Origin: Balanoglossus misakiensis
Taxonomy: Eukaryota; Hemichordata
Assembly: GCA_040954595.2 (NCBI GenBank)
Contig: CM082582.2
Coordinates: forward strand, 5,084,001-5,148,000
Length of the DNA: 64,000 bases
Reading direction: 5' to 3'
This document shows positions 63,101 to 64,000 of the stretch, piece after piece. The number at the start of each line of letters is the position of its first letter. Positions within the stretch are counted from its first letter, which is position 1. Made by a program: the position numbers and the translations under genes. The notes beneath the pieces were generated by a model. That model was given only the letters and a program-made list of their open reading frames with translations, was not told where the DNA came from and did not search any database.

Positions 63101-64000
63101 AGAATATCAGTGGAGTTGTCAAGAAAAGAAAAATGTTTGGAAGGAAATTCGGATGAGGCAGGTCATTGACACTGAACCTTAACCCACTGAAAATGTGTGG
63201 TGATGCACATACATCGTTTTGAACCGTGGTAGTTTGAAAGTGATATATGTCCTTTACAACAGAACTGGAACCCACACCCTAATGTCAACCAGCAAAGATA
63301 GTAGTCAGCACTTGTGAATTCAGGCTGGGCCACTTGGCCGTCCCTAAGATATCCCAAGATGCATCACTCGGGAATTAGAACTACAACCTTATTAGTTCGA
63401 TTGTCCTCAAATCATCACTTGACTCCAGACTCAGTGAATCTTACAACTCTTCAATTGGTTGGGAGATCGACTCTGAGAGGGTTGAGCAGTCTAAACTTAG
63501 GACAAAAAATTTCTTGAAGTTTGGCGGGGCATTCCATTTTGATCAAATTACTCGGAGAAGGATTTCGTTACAAGAACGTGTGCGTGGGTGTCCTTTCATT
63601 GACTCTTCTTTGTTTTTCCTATTCACATGATGAATATCTAAGTTCAATGAACCTCCGATGTCTTTGTCTTTACAACTGAAAAACTTAGCGGCAGTATGCT
63701 AGATTATGTCCCACAGTATTGTTTGCACAGATAATGATTGTTTCAGAGCAAAGTTTCGCTAGAAAAATCCACCTTAAACCGTTATTTATATTTATTCCGC
63801 CAGGGAGTGTTTGCAGCACAAATTTGATTGAGCTATGAGTGGCAGCCGTCCAAAATCCTAAGTTCCAAATGAATGGTTAATTTTCCTATTAAAAACAAAC
63901 AAACTGCAAATTAAAGTTATGGATGTTTTTTGTATCTCCGTTTAATTTAGAAATATTCGCTTATAAATAGAATTGGCAAATTTCTCCGCCACCCACCCAC
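60145..64000. other. Region after CBFB exon 5, no exon assigned
   Basis: Presumably CBFB intron 5. No sequence like the vertebrate C-terminal exon was found. A run of G lies at about 62656-62668. Several acceptor-like sites give very short frames (for example AATCAGCTGTAA at 60521) but none can be supported. Confidence 0.5.

Overview
This is animal nuclear DNA. It is AT-rich, its genes are split into many short exons with GT-AG introns, and it carries several small DNA-transposon-like repeats. The encoded proteins resemble their vertebrate counterparts closely, which suggests a slowly evolving invertebrate (a deuterostome such as a hemichordate, echinoderm or cephalochordate, or possibly a lophotrochozoan). 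Nothing read here fixes the species.

Three protein genes were rebuilt exon by exon from remembered vertebrate homologues, with splice sites and reading phase checked at every junction. (1) RELCH, minus strand, 5-17380: 24 coding exons, 1186 residues, stop codon at 5-7, so only its 3' UTR is cut by the window edge. (2) PIGN, plus strand, 18797-39061: 18 coding exons, 935 residues, complete. (3) CBFB, plus strand, from 50967: five exons giving 174 residues; the terminal exon was not identified and probably lies past 64000.

RELCH and PIGN are head to head across a short shared promoter, as they are in human. Each carries one intron with minor-spliceosome (U12-type) signals. RELCH acts in endosomal cholesterol traffic and PIGN in ER synthesis of GPI anchors; CBFB is the partner of RUNX transcription factors.

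The RELCH and PIGN introns hold most of the repeats: five 93-bp TTAA-bounded elements, two copies of a composite hairpin repeat carrying E-boxes and a 23-codon micro-ORF, a 1.08-kb Harbinger-like element nested in one of those copies, a tRNA-derived SINE candidate and several perfect or near-perfect hairpins. From 39.2 to 51 kb is intergenic, with long CT tracts and then a CpG-rich stretch that continues into CBFB intron 3. From 60.1 to 64 kb no further exon could be assigned.
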